Counted from the first letter of the stretch, positions 10,820-21,997 are shown. The stretch is DNA of 64,000 nucleotides from Bolinopsis microptera (GCF_026151205.1 NC_087074.1:12257182-12321181), one strand, 5' to 3'. Translations and numbers: made by a program. The notes: a model not told the origin generated them from the sequence alone.

Positions 10820-11695
10820 TCACTCAGCGACACAGACTTTGTTGTTTTTTATGTAATATTTCTTGCTCGGGTCCGTCTTGATTCGCTCTTTCATTTCCTG
10901 TACGAGCTTTTGGCGAGAGATTCGCTCATCCTGCGACCTGTCTGGAGATAAGTAGAGTTTGTTGTAGTTGAAATTGTAGTCTGCCACATCAACCAATTTC
11001 AAGACTTTCGCTCTGCTCAGAAATTCACGTACAATTTCAGAATCTCGCATAGTAACTTTTATCGGCCGTGATCGAGGGCTGTCAGACTTCTTTACTCCCA
11101 CTCTCTCAATGTTTGTTATAGTCGGCCTTCCAATGAACTTCATAAAACCCCAAATATCACCCACGAGATCCCGTTCGTTCATTTCTTGCTCTTCACATTC
11201 GAGCTGTTCTGGGGCCCCGAAGATGATAAAGTTTTTCGACCGATCATCTTCTGTAATCGCCGATTTCACAGCCATTTTGATTTTAGCTGGAGAGATATCA
11301 TTAGCTACGCTGTTATTCTTCACAACATCTGTAAACAGTTTTATTTCTGTTTTCACTGTCTCCTTCACTGAAGCTAGTTTACCAGATTTGCATTGGATGA
11401 GCTCGTTCTGAGTTTTTATCTGTTCTGATTTCTGTTGGTCAAGCGTCTCTGCTGCTGATCTCAAAACAGTTCTCGATTTACATATCATAGACCCCATCTT
11501 CAAAACTATTTCGGTTATTACATCCTTTGTCACGCCTTTTGGCTTGAACAAGTCATGAGTGAGGTCCTCTAGTTTCCTGCAATTAAGTTTCGCTAAAACC
11601 GAGTCTGATAAGTCCTCAATCTGTTTCTCCAGTTCGTGAAGAGTACTGACCGAAAATTCCATATTGTGTATACTTCGTGTATAGCAAAGCTGCAC
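10820..11695 (-). CDS. LINE ORF1-like protein (291 aa)
   Basis: Probable RNA-binding chaperone encoded by a LINE. An N-terminal helical, charged region (about residues 10-130, coiled-coil-like) is followed by an RRM-like core starting at DRSKNFIIFGAPE (about residue 151). The core continues through FMKFIGRPTITNIERVGVKK and SRPIKVTMRDSEIVREFLSRA, and the protein ends with KYYIKNNKVCVAE. This layout and the NviIfGlpE / RpikVt-r pattern are typical of CR1/L2-type ORF1 proteins. The frame is intact. It lies downstream of ORF2 on the minus strand and is absent from copy B, so it may be a separate insertion or a rearrangement. The ATG at 11695 is the first in frame; a second M at residue 12 is equally possible. 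Confidence 0.8.
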   Translation of the reverse strand: MQLCYTRSIHNMEFSVSTLHELEKQIEDLSDSVLAKLNCRKLEDLTHDLFKPKGVTKDVITEIVLKMGSMICKSRTVLRSAAETLDQQKSEQIKTQNELIQCKSGKLASVKETVKTEIKLFTDVVKNNSVANDISPAKIKMAVKSAITEDDRSKNFIIFGAPEQLECEEQEMNERDLVGDIWGFMKFIGRPTITNIERVGVKKSDSPRSRPIKVTMRDSEIVREFLSRAKVLKLVDVADYNFNYNKLYLSPDRSQDERISRQKLVQEMKERIKTDPSKKYYIKNNKVCVAE

Positions 11696-13156
11696 AGTAA
11701 AAGGCAGTGCAATTACCTATTTACTGATAAGAGACAACTGATATCAACTCACAAGCGAAAAGATTGATTGCAAACAGGATTAACTTGATTATAGTTATAC
11801 GACTATGTAAATTTAAAACTATCCGTGGTTTTTTCTTTTAAATAAATAAATTATAATTTTACCTAAGTCCAAAGCCAGCTTTGAAAAATTTACTATTAAA
11901 TCATAATATATCGTCAACTTTAAATATTTACAATGCAACAATTCATTAATCTGTAAACACGCGTACTCCAGCCCCTAAACGCATAAATTGTTATGCGGCG
12001 CGGCTCAAGCCGCGCACGCACGTATTATTTTATACTGTTTGCTGTCTAATAAATATCGTGCCAATATGTACGTCTGAATTGTAAACGTTCATGTTTTGTG
12101 TAAAGTGAATCCAATTGGGACTAGTGACAAGGATAAGGACCCAAGTGCCTGTACGGCTTTTTCGGACCCCTGTGGACCACTACTCTTGAAATCACTCTAC
12201 AACATTGAACATCTATATCTACTACGTCATTTGGCAATTATTGTCATTAATCTAACTTTCTAATTAATTGCCGAGGGGGAAGAGTAAACGCTTCACATTA
12301 AAATTCAATATACAAAATTCAAAACCATCAATACGGTATTAAATATTATGGACAAGTCTATAGATCTATTTCGTAGTCATATATTCACATGATTTGCTTT
12401 ATATTATCTTAATACTGTAATGAAGTACAGTAGGATTTGTGTTTCGAGAAAGAAAGGTTGCGGTCAAATTATTAACAAAAGTAAACAAAAGTCCATCAGG
12501 GACTCAGTGGAGTCGAAAAAGATACACGGCTGCTGTCTGGTGCTGCTAGGCATTTATTGATCAAGATGTTTTATTGTATCGATTTATAATGATTCTATTG
12601 TTCGTGACTAATCAAGTTCTAAGTGGAGGTATAAAGTGCTGCTCAAGATACTTCGTCATCTCATGTCCAGTATAATGATTAAGATAGTATACAATGCAGT
12701 TTTAGTAGTTGACCCATACAGTTAAGTCCGTCATAACTCACAATCGTTAAGTCGTCGGTCAATTGTCAAAGTCGTTGTGTGTTTATTCGTTGAGATAGCA
12801 GTAAGATAAGATGTTATGCGCGCGCGCGTTTAATCCCGTCGACGTGAAATGTGACAATGAAAACGCCATAGAATTATTATTTTCGCGCGTTACGTAGAGT
12901 TTACCAGTGTGTAATACTAGTTAACACTGGGTGTACACTGAGTGTAAGTGTAAGTTTCATATACAAGCCGTTGAATATTTCCAATTTTGAGTGTATCGTG
13001 AGCATGTTTTACAGTGCGATTGCTCGGTACTAGTGTGTTTGTGTATATATATATATATATCATTTGTGGAGTATGGTGTAAGTAATGTTTTTGGTTGGAG
13101 TGCAGTGGTTATATGTATGAGAAAAGATATATGGTCATTTTAGTAACTCACATAAA

Positions 13157-16100
13157 TCAGAACTTGAGCTCATTTGTGGCAAAATTAAGCTCACACCAAT
13201 CAAGTGTATCATGCTTGAATTGCAATTCTCGTAAGGCAATTTTCAATATATTCTTAAACCCGTTTGTGGGAGTATTAAAACTTATCTTACTTGATGTTTG
13301 TCGACAGCTGTTCCACATGTAGGATGATTGGTAGATGAATTGTGAGGATGGTTGTGATGTAATGAAATAATCCTCTCGTCGTGGTGACCTGTTAAATGAT
13401 GAGTACAGTGATAATGGTTCCTCTAACTTATTAATTTTGAATAGTTCTAAGAGACAAGTGTACTTGTACAGATTGTGGACCGTCAACAACCTGTGGGTTT
13501 TAAACAAGGGCTTGGAGTGTTCTTTTTGGTAAAAGTCCACCCCCAGTCTTTGCTTATCAACAGGTCGTGTTCGGGCACACGTTTTAAACTTCTCTAGGTA
13601 AGCTTCTCTATCCCCAAACAGAATTCTTATACACTTTTTCTGTGTTTTAAAGATAGGTTCAAGTCGGTTATTGCTAATACCACCCCACACAGATATTCCA
13701 AATCCTAAATGTGATTCAAATAGAGTATGATATAAATCCTTATAATACTGCTTTGGGACAATGTGTCGTATTCTGCACAGCTTTCCTACTTCGCATTTAA
13801 GTTTTGAGTTAAGTGACTGCGTATGTGATTTCCAGTTAAGTTGGTCGTCAATAATAACGCCTAGAAATTTAGCTTCTTGAACTCTTTTAATAACTACATT
13901 ATTTAAGGTTAGTATGTTCTCGTCATTTTCTACTTCCTCTTTGGCCCGTGAGGGTTTAAAATGAATAAAACAACATTTCTTAATGTTAATATGTAATAAG
14001 TTTAGTTTCATATACTTGTACACAAATGATAGAACTTCATTTCCTTTTTCGTATAGTCTTTTGACACATGTGTCTTCTATAAATATGTTAGTGTCGTCGG
14101 CAAATAGTATAAACTTTCCTATAATTGATGAGTTACGGATGTCATTAATATAAATAATAAAAAGTAAGGGACCAAGACAGCTCCCCTGCGGCACTCCATA
14201 GACTACTGGAAGTTTCTCGGATTCTTCACCTAATACCGAGACATACTGGTATCTGTTCGACAGGTAACTTGCTATAAGGTTATTTGCATTTCCACGGATT
14301 CCATAATTTTCTAACTTATGCAGTAACTTTTCATGTGATATTGTATCAAAGGCTTTACTAAGATCAATAAATATTCCAAGAACGTGTTGTTTTTTCTTGA
14401 GGCAAGATTCTACGTGGTTCACTGAGTAATTTAGGGCATAACTGGTCGAGTGATTTTTACGGAATCCGTACTGGTTTTCATATAAGGAGTTCTGTGAATG
14501 AAAGAAGCTGTATAATCTATTGAATATAATCTTTTCAAATATTTTACCAAACACAGCTAGCGTTGATACAGGTCTATAGTTTTCAAGGAGTTCCTGGTTA
14601 TCTTTCTTGTAAATGGGACTAATCCTTCCAACTTTAAGGTCATCTGGAAATATGCCATCTTTCATACATTCGTTATACAGTACAGTGAGTAAAGGAGTAA
14701 CTATTTTAGAGGACTGCTTAATTACATGAATCGGTATGTCACTTGCCTTGCCATTTTTAAGTTCAGATATGATTTTGCTAACCTCGTCTGTTGTGCAGTC
14801 ATGCATGTAAATGCTGGAAGTGTTTGAAAGCGGTAGATAATCATAGAAACTAGGTATACTGTTTATGTTAATTTGTCCAAGATCATTGTAAGCGGTATTT
14901 AGGTCAGAGGCTAATGATACAAAATATTTATTGAATTCGTTTGCTATGATCCTTCTATTTGTTATCTTAACGTTGTCTATGGTGAACAGCGGCTTTATTT
15001 CACGCCGCCGTTTACCTCTTATACGATTTATTAGTTCCCAGGTCTTTTTACTATCACCGCTATTTTCAGCAAATTTACCAGAGAAGTATTCTGTTTTCAC
15101 AGTTTGACGTGTTTTCTTTAGGACTTTTCTGTATTCTTTGTAGATAAGGTAGCGACTACGTTTTAGTGAGCATTCAGGGCACTGGCAAATGCCGCCCTTG
15201 TTATCAGTTTCCCCGAGTTTACATTTTCTATTTCTTATCTCGACCCAATTTTCGTACAGTTTATGCTGATTATTAATTGAGCAAATGAGACCGGGAGTTA
15301 TCCAAGGGTTAACCTGAACAGTTCTCTTAGAGGTTTTCGGGGTCTCTAGTTTAAACGATTTTTCGACGCAGTTTTTGTAAGTGTCATGGAATTCAGTAAA
15401 GTTATGGATTGTTTTAGTTTTAAGCTCATCTTCAAGATCCACAAGGAAGCCGTTAACATTTGATTGACAGAAGTCGTAATATTGTTTAAAAGAAGTTTTT
15501 TCAGAGTTGACTACAACATTCCAGTTAAATGTGTTAAAAATAGGTGAGTGATGTGTTATTCGTTCTTTAAGGGTGCCTGAAGTAATCACATCCTCAATAT
15601 CGTTAGTAATAATGTTATCTATGCAGGATGCTTTACAGCCTGGTTTTTCGTGGGTAACAATAGATATTAACGGACAAAATCCTTTACTGAATAATATTTC
15701 TTCATATTTTTGAACATTTTTGTTATCTTTATCATGAAGATCGATATTAAAGTCTCCAGCTAGATAACTAAACTTCGGCATGTGATCAAGAAGGTTAGAA
15801 AGTTCAACTAGAGCTTGGGAAATACAGCCACTTGGTGGACGATACAAAACACCTACATTAACAGGTTGATCTTCGTTACTTAATGATAAGACAAGTATTT
15901 CTAGATGTTCTGTGACTTGTGATATATTCTCAATTACAGTAGCATTTAATTTATCGTCAACATAAAGGGCTACTCCAGTGCCCTTTTGTTTGTTAGGTGC
16001 TGTGTCCTGATAGTAACTATTATAACCGTCGAGCTGAAATAGATTGCTTGATTCTTTTCCAGTGTTGGTTTCAGCTAGGGCTATTACGGAGAATTTTGTT

Positions 16101-16417
16101 TTGTACCTACAGGTTTCAATGGCAAGGTTGTCAAAATTTGATTTATTTCCATCAATATTTTGAAAGAGAATAGATGATTGTTTCTTTACTTGGTTGCAGA
16201 GAATATTTGTAAGGTCAGATGCAGTGTATGAGTTACAATCATTTAAAGTATTTGAGATTTTGGTTGTGTATTCGTCTAGGTTGTTGTCGTCGTCGTCATT
16301 GTCAGTGAGTAGTTTAAATGGGTTGTATTTAACCTTGTCTAAATGGATACAACGAGTACAGTAAAACTCATTAGATTGGCTATTTGGATTTGATTTGCGA
16401 TAGCATTTATGGTGCAT
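13157..16417 (-). CDS. LINE ORF2: endonuclease + reverse transcriptase (1086 aa)
   Basis: Catalyses target-primed reverse transcription of the LINE RNA. Domains in order: a degenerate zinc-finger remnant (HHKCY, then FYCTRC, residues 2-25); APE-type endonuclease about 80-310 (SILFQNID, ALAETN, GVLYRPP, AGDFNIDL, CIDNIITND, ITHHSPIF, the usual SDH here reading THH); reverse transcriptase about 540-830 (GRISPIYKKD, NYRPVSTL, FIDLSKAFDTISH, YGVPQGSCLGPLLF, LFADDTNIF with catalytic Asp pair near residue 775, FLGVIIDDQLNW); and a C-terminal domain (YSSFNRSPRREDYF, YMWNSCRQ). No stop or frame break across 3.3 kb. Upstream frame PSILCI suggests the zinc finger begins before the ATG, so the true start may lie further out or be lost. 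Confidence 0.93.
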   Translation of the reverse strand: MHHKCYRKSNPNSQSNEFYCTRCIHLDKVKYNPFKLLTDNDDDDNNLDEYTTKISNTLNDCNSYTASDLTNILCNQVKKQSSILFQNIDGNKSNFDNLAIETCRYKTKFSVIALAETNTGKESSNLFQLDGYNSYYQDTAPNKQKGTGVALYVDDKLNATVIENISQVTEHLEILVLSLSNEDQPVNVGVLYRPPSGCISQALVELSNLLDHMPKFSYLAGDFNIDLHDKDNKNVQKYEEILFSKGFCPLISIVTHEKPGCKASCIDNIITNDIEDVITSGTLKERITHHSPIFNTFNWNVVVNSEKTSFKQYYDFCQSNVNGFLVDLEDELKTKTIHNFTEFHDTYKNCVEKSFKLETPKTSKRTVQVNPWITPGLICSINNQHKLYENWVEIRNRKCKLGETDNKGGICQCPECSLKRSRYLIYKEYRKVLKKTRQTVKTEYFSGKFAENSGDSKKTWELINRIRGKRRREIKPLFTIDNVKITNRRIIANEFNKYFVSLASDLNTAYNDLGQININSIPSFYDYLPLSNTSSIYMHDCTTDEVSKIISELKNGKASDIPIHVIKQSSKIVTPLLTVLYNECMKDGIFPDDLKVGRISPIYKKDNQELLENYRPVSTLAVFGKIFEKIIFNRLYSFFHSQNSLYENQYGFRKNHSTSYALNYSVNHVESCLKKKQHVLGIFIDLSKAFDTISHEKLLHKLENYGIRGNANNLIASYLSNRYQYVSVLGEESEKLPVVYGVPQGSCLGPLLFIIYINDIRNSSIIGKFILFADDTNIFIEDTCVKRLYEKGNEVLSFVYKYMKLNLLHINIKKCCFIHFKPSRAKEEVENDENILTLNNVVIKRVQEAKFLGVIIDDQLNWKSHTQSLNSKLKCEVGKLCRIRHIVPKQYYKDLYHTLFESHLGFGISVWGGISNNRLEPIFKTQKKCIRILFGDREAYLEKFKTCARTRPVDKQRLGVDFYQKEHSKPLFKTHRLLTVHNLYKYTCLLELFKINKLEEPLSLYSSFNRSPRREDYFITSQPSSQFIYQSSYMWNSCRQTSSKISFNTPTNGFKNILKIALRELQFKHDTLDWCELNFATNELKF

Positions 16418-16449
16418 TATGCACAGTATGCTGGGGGTTGGCTTTGCTA

Positions 16450-17370
16450 TCTGTTTTGGAGAGGTATCTCATGGTTTTTGAGTGAGGACATAAGATTTGG
16501 CAGCCATAGAGCAGTATCGGTTTTATTAGAGAGTCAATTAAATTATTTTACTGGTCACGTGTATGGTTAAGAGTTTTATGACATTGAATGAATCTATTTA
16601 TTACGAGTATTAAGGACTGCTAGTATATTTTATTTATTTGTTTTCACTTCTGCACGTTTAGGCAGTTGCTCTTGTGACCAGAGTTTTAGAGTTATATATA
16701 TATATAGAGAGTCAAATAGAATGTTTAGGGAACGGTGAGAGAGGGTATCTTTGACGATATTGCCTTTGAGGCCATAGAGAGCACGGAGAGCCTTGGCCCT
16801 CAGTTCAGTATTTGCTGCTGTAAAAGATCCATTTCTGTGGAATATAATGCCAAGATAGCAGTATTTTTCGGTGTGTTGGATGGGCTGGCCTCCCAAAATG
16901 AATGTTTCATAGGATTGTTTTCTTTTAGGAGGGCAGAATATGAGAATCTTGGTTTTTTTAATGTTTACTTCAAGGCCCATAGAGTTACAGAAGTCGAGTA
17001 GGATGTTTATATTGTATTGCAAGGCCTTGGGACTTAGGGCAAGTAGGACAAGATTGTCAGCCCAGAGCAGATGTGATATTAGGATGTCAGCTAGAATTTA
17101 GGATAATCACCAACAGATTTCAGGAGAGATGACAAGTCGTTGATATAGATTTTAAAAAGGTCCGGTGATAGGGGGTGTCCCTGCTCTGTTCCTTTTCCAA
17201 TGTCAATATTATAATTAGGGGACAAGAGCTTGGAGATTTTTATATGAGCTATTGAGTTTCTATACATATCACTTAGGCAATTGAAGAAGTTTCCAGTTAT
17301 TCTAAGGCATGTGATTTTGTGCAGAAGGAGGTCCCTACATACAGTGTCAAAAGGAGAAAAAAGAAAATGC
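16450..17370 (-). pseudogene. Broken LINE reverse transcriptase fragment (second LINE family)
   Basis: Reading leftward: PFDTVCRDLLLHKI, GTEQGHPLSPDLFKIYINDL, LLWADNLVLLALS (the FADD box degraded to WADN), then NSMGLEVNIKKTKILIF and YCYLGIIFHRNGSF. These are RT blocks of a different LINE from ORF2 of copy A. At least one in-frame stop separates the two halves (near 17091). It is truncated at the AFDTV block near 17350, where a plus-strand LINE fragment starts. Confidence 0.75.
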
Positions 17371-18720
17371 ACAATATTTGGACTACCTCAGGGGGCTGTA
17401 CTCTCACCTCTCCTCTTTATCCTATACATAGCAGACATGACGCACAACACCCCAGAAGAGGTAAAAAGATATCTAAGCTGCTACAAATTTGCTGATGACG
17501 GTACACTTATGATTTCCTTTGAGAACATCTCCGGATGCCATGAAAAAATGCAGATGGTATGTGACCACCTCAGCAAGTGGTGCATCAAGAACAAGCTAGT
17601 AGTGAACTGTGATACAAATAAAACAGAGGCAATAATCTTGAAAACTGCAGCCTATAATGAAGAACAGAAACCTGCAGAATTATGTATTAATGGGAAAAGC
17701 ATCAACTACGTCCAAAGTACGAACTACGAAGGTCCTTGGGGTAATAGTAGATGAGGACCTCAATTTCAAGAAACATGCGTCTCAAAAACTTAAAGAATGC
17801 AAAAGAAAGTGGGGATTTAAAAAAAAAGATCTGGTTTGACAGCATCGAAACAAATCTGCAATGCAGAACTGTCAGTAACAACAAGGAGACCAAGATACTC
17901 GGTGTGATCACAAAGATCAAAAACAGTGGGCTGCTCCTAGACAAAAACAACTTTTTATTCGGGCACAACAGGAGTAAAAATCTGGACAGCCGAATAATGG
18001 ACTACATTCACGGCAGCTCACCACTCTTTGCGAATATCCAAAAGATCATGGGTGGTGGCAGTGGTGAGGCCTGTCGTTTCTGTAACAGCTTCATTGATTC
18101 TCCCGTACACCAGCTCCTATTGTGTCTGGAGGTGCAAGACACCAGTTACCTGCAACTGAAAGCAGAGCTGGGTGGGGCAGACTCACATTCCTATCTAGAT
18201 GAAGTGTTAACAAAAAGCAGCACACAAAAAGTATTCATTAGGAGAGTCAAATTTCTTTGGGGACAAAAAGGATGCTCTCCAGGATTTATCCGACTAGAAA
18301 TATCATGAAATAAAGACTCTGCAAACATCTCAGAGAAATATTACCACCATAAAGAACAAAGAGGGAGTATCCTGGACCCCGAAACTCACCACTTTTCTGT
18401 ACTTTCAGAGGTACCAATGTGGCAGGAAACCAGGGCTCATGCTGCCGCTGAGCTAAAGCAGTAGAGGGGATGGCGGCTTCTCTAGGATCTAACACGTCCT
18501 GAAGCAGACCAACACTATGTCCCAACGCACTGGTGTTGGGATGTCTGCCCCCGGTGCCTGTCCGGGTCAATAAAGCAGTCAAGCATCATGTATGTTATGT
18601 TGAGCATTCTCAACCAACAAATGTGGGAACTCCCACGAAAGACCAAAACAGATCTAAAGAGACACTTAACAACATTGGAAAATAGACTTCAATTTGTTTA
18701 TATAATTTATAACGCGTATA
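17352..18720 (+). pseudogene. 5'-truncated LINE fragment (third LINE family), frame-broken
   Basis: Plus strand: FGLPQGAVLSPLLFILYIAD, CYKFADDGTLMIS (catalytic Asp pair), KWCIKNKLVVNCDTNKTEAI, then in another frame KVLGVIVDEDLNFKKH, and from 17800 a long frame with the CCHC-like CRFCNSFIDSPVHQLLLC. Such a C-terminal zinc knuckle is known in several LINE clades. At least two frame changes (near 17720 and 17840). Sequence from 18310 to about 18720 looks like its 3' untranslated part. Confidence 0.75.
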
Positions 18721-19004
18721 TTATTGCCCACGTTAAGGGGCCTGTTAATAATTTATTAAATTATTAGCTATTTTAGATTTAATCATAATAATATGATATG
18801 ATATGTTTTGTATTCTGTGTAAAATTATCTTTATCCCGGTTGTTGCGACAAGTAAAAATGCTCTTATTAAGGAAAGGAGATTACTCTACGTTTCAATGTA
18901 ACTTCATCGTATTCATGATCTCTAATTATTTGTTATATAGTAGTGTTGAGAGTTTTAATACTTTCAACAATGCGACTCATAAATAATACTCCAATCCGGA
19001 TTTT

Positions 19005-19075
19005 ACATGATATGTTTTGATTGTTATTAATAAATACCAAAATTTTAATTTGTTTTCCTAAACAAGAATTGCGCC
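19005..19075 (+). mobile_element. LINE 3' tail, plus-strand copy
   Basis: GATATGTTTTGATTG, TTATTAATAAATACC and TTTGTTTTCCT are the reverse complement of 8817-8885. It marks the 3' end of a related LINE on the plus strand. Confidence 0.55.
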
Positions 19076-19599
19076 CGTTGTTTCGTTTTGGCGGACGCTA
19101 GATTTCCATTTCACATTTACTATAAATTTAAGTATAAGCTCCAATCAGCTCACTTCAATCTTCATGATAATAATATTGATAAATTATGCATTAAGTACAG
19201 GAAACACTTGAAATTCAGTTCAATTGCCAAAGAACTTAACTTGTAAAGCAAATAACTTAAATTGTAAGCAAAGGTAAACTATACTCGTGTACACATCAAT
19301 ACACTACGCGTGCCACGTACAAATTGGGCTTATAACCTAATATTATACATTACATCGTTTACATTAAAACACAGTTGCGCCGCGCATTCATAGATCACAG
19401 GCTATCTATACATCACATCTCCGCAAGCAATCCTCTCGCATGCGCGCGGCTTTTCCGTTGACATGGTTACTAACGGAAGTAAGGAAGGACTGACGACATA
19501 TTCAGACCCACCTACGGCAATCTCCAAAATCCACGTTTTTCTGCAAAAACCTCCATTCGTAACCTTTCACTATTGCCTTTTTTCAAAAGGGTGAAAAGG

Positions 19600-20160
19600 A
19601 AAAAATTTGTTTTCCTATTTCAGGATTACTATTATTGAGTATTCACTTAAAAGTGATTGTCACTTTTATGTCCTTGTGTATCCTTGTATTTCTTGTATCC
19701 CTTGTATCCCTTGTATCCCTTGTATCACTTGTATCCCTTGTATCACTTGTATCCCTTGTATAACTTGTATCCTAGGCAAGAGCAATGTTAATCTTTATTT
19801 AATACCCCACCCAGGCCCAAGAGCAATCCATTCAATTCTCTCTGTGAACGAACAATATACAGCCTATTATAAGAGCCCAGATTTCCACTCAAATACTGGC
19901 AAGTGCATAATGCTATAGGACCTTAAAATAAAATTGAACCATACAAACTCGATTTATCAATTTTTCTAAAACTAGCATTATATAACATTTCTAAATTATC
20001 CCTACACACTTGTAAATAATTAGAATTGTGTAACTTAAATTATTTCAGAATTACAACTATTGGGTACTCAATAAAGTAATTATCACTTTTGTATCCTTGT
20101 AACCCTTGTATCCTTGTATCATTGTATCCTTGTATCCTTGTATCCTTGTACCCACTTTAA
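19600..20160. repeat. Diverged ~430-bp tandem duplication with (CTTGTATCC)n microsatellites
   Basis: Two related segments start at about 19618 (CAGGATTACTATTATTGAGTA) and 20045 (CAGAATTACAACTATTGGGTA). Each runs into a CTTGTATCC-type 9-bp microsatellite (19665-19775 and 20085-20155). The short ORF across it is a product of the repeat. Confidence 0.65.
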
Positions 20161-20857
20161 AATTTTAGTCAGAACTATATATACAAAAATAGCAGACTTA
20201 AATATAAATTAAGAGCCAATACATTAAATTGTCATTTGGCTACTTTTATTAAAAAGGGTTTTTATAAAGTATTTAAAGATGGCACGTATTCTGCATGCCT
20301 GTTATAGAAGTGTAGGGCTGTATAAAAAAATTTAAAAAACAACACCATAGTATGACATCATGACGCCGTATCCTTGAGATTACATTTCCTTGACATTTCC
20401 ACGACAGGGTAGAAACGCATGTTTCATTTTAAGCACAGGCTTCTGGATCATAACACTCCAAAAATTCGTAGACAGAAAGCCTACATTGCTAGTTTGAATT
20501 TGTTCGATTAGGTTTTGACTTTTCTTGATTCTATTGATTATTAAAACGTTTTGTAACATTTCAGTATGAGATTGAATTGGAATTTTACATAGTTTAAAAA
20601 ATTGTATACTGTATAGCCCTTATTTTGTATGTTACTCACTCATCTCCATTTAGATAAAATAAGATTTGAATTAGTTAGCAAGCTAGAATTTTTAAAATCT
20701 TGCTTTCAGTGAGGGTGAGTGAAATTGGTAGAAATAACCATACCTATTATCATTGCTTATTATCATTAATGTAACATGTAAAAAGCATACTACGCGACGT
20801 TTAAATAAGTAATAGCAATTAACATTTGTTACCCTCAGTCATAAAAACTGCAGTATT

Positions 20858-21997
20858 ATGGCAGTTGTAAGTGACGACAACATAGAAAAGACGGTTCCAG
20901 ATGAGCCTCGACCTGCTGTGTACAGATTTGTTCAGGAAGCATTGGATGCTCTTATTGTTAAGCATAATTCTAAGATAGGAGAGAAAGATGATGGTAATTT
21001 AACTGGAGACTTAAACAAAAGGTGTAATCAACTTAATTCTGCTAAGTACCTGGGTACCATGGAACACAGCTATGAAGAAATGGCACCAAGACTTGCATAC
21101 CTCCTTCTTCATTTCACCCAGCACACATACCTTGTTAATAGTATCCTATCAGATGCATATGCTGCTTGCACTAACTTACAATCCCGCACAACTGTCTTCA
21201 ATGAGTTGATGAGATCAATTGATTGGGGCCGCATTAGTATCTTCAGTTTTGGTGGTGGCCCTGCTGCAGATGTAGTTGGTGTCCTCATGTGGTTACACAG
21301 GTTTGGGTTTCAGACCAAAGTCCAGGCTGCAATGGCTGATACTTGCAAACAGTGGGAGGCTACTACAAATTCAGTGTTCAAAATGATGCAGTTTGAATCA
21401 GAGGACGATAATGCTAAACCTACTCCTCAGCAGAAATACACTCATAACCTTTGGAAGCGGTTGGATGGGGGTATCAAATATTTTAACTCCAGTTTGAAAT
21501 CACCTACTACTTTGTTCAAATCAGGTTCTAAAGAAATGATTGCGATTGGACAGGCTGACATAATCACCCTTCCCTTTGCTTTGAGCTCAGTAGCAGATGC
21601 ACCTGAAACATCTAATGCTCTTCAGGGTATGTTAAATGCTGTGAAGCCTGGTGCACTTCTTGTCTATGTGGACCACACTGAAGGAGGACAAACAGAACTG
21701 ATTAACAACTTGGCTTATTGGTGCGGCATGAGACGAATCTATTTCATGAAGGAAATGAACTACACTATGCCTAAGTATGAAGAAGCTGATATCTTAGAAA
21801 ACTATGCTAAAGATTTAGATGACCCTGTCCCACGTGAGAGTAAAGTCACAGCCATAGTCTACAAAAAACCTAGTGGCTATTCTTACGACAGAAGGATGAA
21901 GATGAGTAGACGTGAGCAGAACAACATCAAACAGGCTCAGATCCGTCTCAAGAAAAGTAACCCTGACTTCAAATTGTTCCGCCCCAGTTTCTACTGA
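20858..21997 (+). CDS. Rossmann-fold SAM-methyltransferase-like protein, intronless (379 aa)
   Basis: Single uninterrupted frame from ATG 20858 to TGA at 21997. A glycine-rich motif I, IFSFGGGPAADVVG (residues 128-141), fits a nucleotide/SAM-binding loop after a hydrophobic strand. A second strand/loop, ADIITLPFALSSVADA, and the motif KPGALLVYVDHTEGG (about residues 265-280) resemble motifs IV-VI of class I methyltransferases. The C-terminus is basic (KMSRREQNNIKQAQIRLKKS). No signal peptide or membrane segment; likely cytosolic or nuclear. I recognise the architecture but not a named family, so substrate is unknown. Single-exon structure contrasts with the multi-exon neighbours, suggesting a retrocopy, an ancestral intronless gene or a transferred gene. 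The coding call is firm; function is inferred. Confidence 0.85.
   Translation: MAVVSDDNIEKTVPDEPRPAVYRFVQEALDALIVKHNSKIGEKDDGNLTGDLNKRCNQLNSAKYLGTMEHSYEEMAPRLAYLLLHFTQHTYLVNSILSDAYAACTNLQSRTTVFNELMRSIDWGRISIFSFGGGPAADVVGVLMWLHRFGFQTKVQAAMADTCKQWEATTNSVFKMMQFESEDDNAKPTPQQKYTHNLWKRLDGGIKYFNSSLKSPTTLFKSGSKEMIAIGQADIITLPFALSSVADAPETSNALQGMLNAVKPGALLVYVDHTEGGQTELINNLAYWCGMRRIYFMKEMNYTMPKYEEADILENYAKDLDDPVPRESKVTAIVYKKPSGYSYDRRMKMSRREQNNIKQAQIRLKKSNPDFKLFRPSFY

Larger units (their letters stand above)
10177..16440 (-). mobile_element. CR1/L2-group LINE, copy A, nearly complete
   Basis: Minus-strand non-LTR retrotransposon. 3' end near 10177, with two AGTGAAACAAATTT tail repeats and an AATAAA signal just inside; 5' end somewhere past 16420. 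ORF2 (16417-13157) is uninterrupted. A 1.4-kb untranslated stretch follows, then an ORF1-like ORF (11695-10820), an order opposite to the usual ORF1-ORF2. Copy B (39826-43052) is nearly identical over shared parts but lacks 10366-11778, a block bounded here by direct repeats AAACAGG (10359-10365 and 11772-11778). High similarity and an open ORF2 suggest recent activity. Confidence 0.88.

Noticed and set aside
11109-11411. ORF antisense to LINE ORF1
   Set aside because: Shadow frame; the minus-strand ORF1 has recognisable domains.
13095-13322. Small ORF repeated at 41322-41549 as a conserved gene
   Set aside because: It is antisense to the LINE ORF2 end and its untranslated region and is shared only because the LINE copies are shared.
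10177-16440. LTR-type or retroviral origin for the 10-16 kb element
   Set aside because: No terminal direct repeats, protease, integrase or RNase H; APE endonuclease plus non-LTR RT and short 3' tail repeats indicate a LINE.
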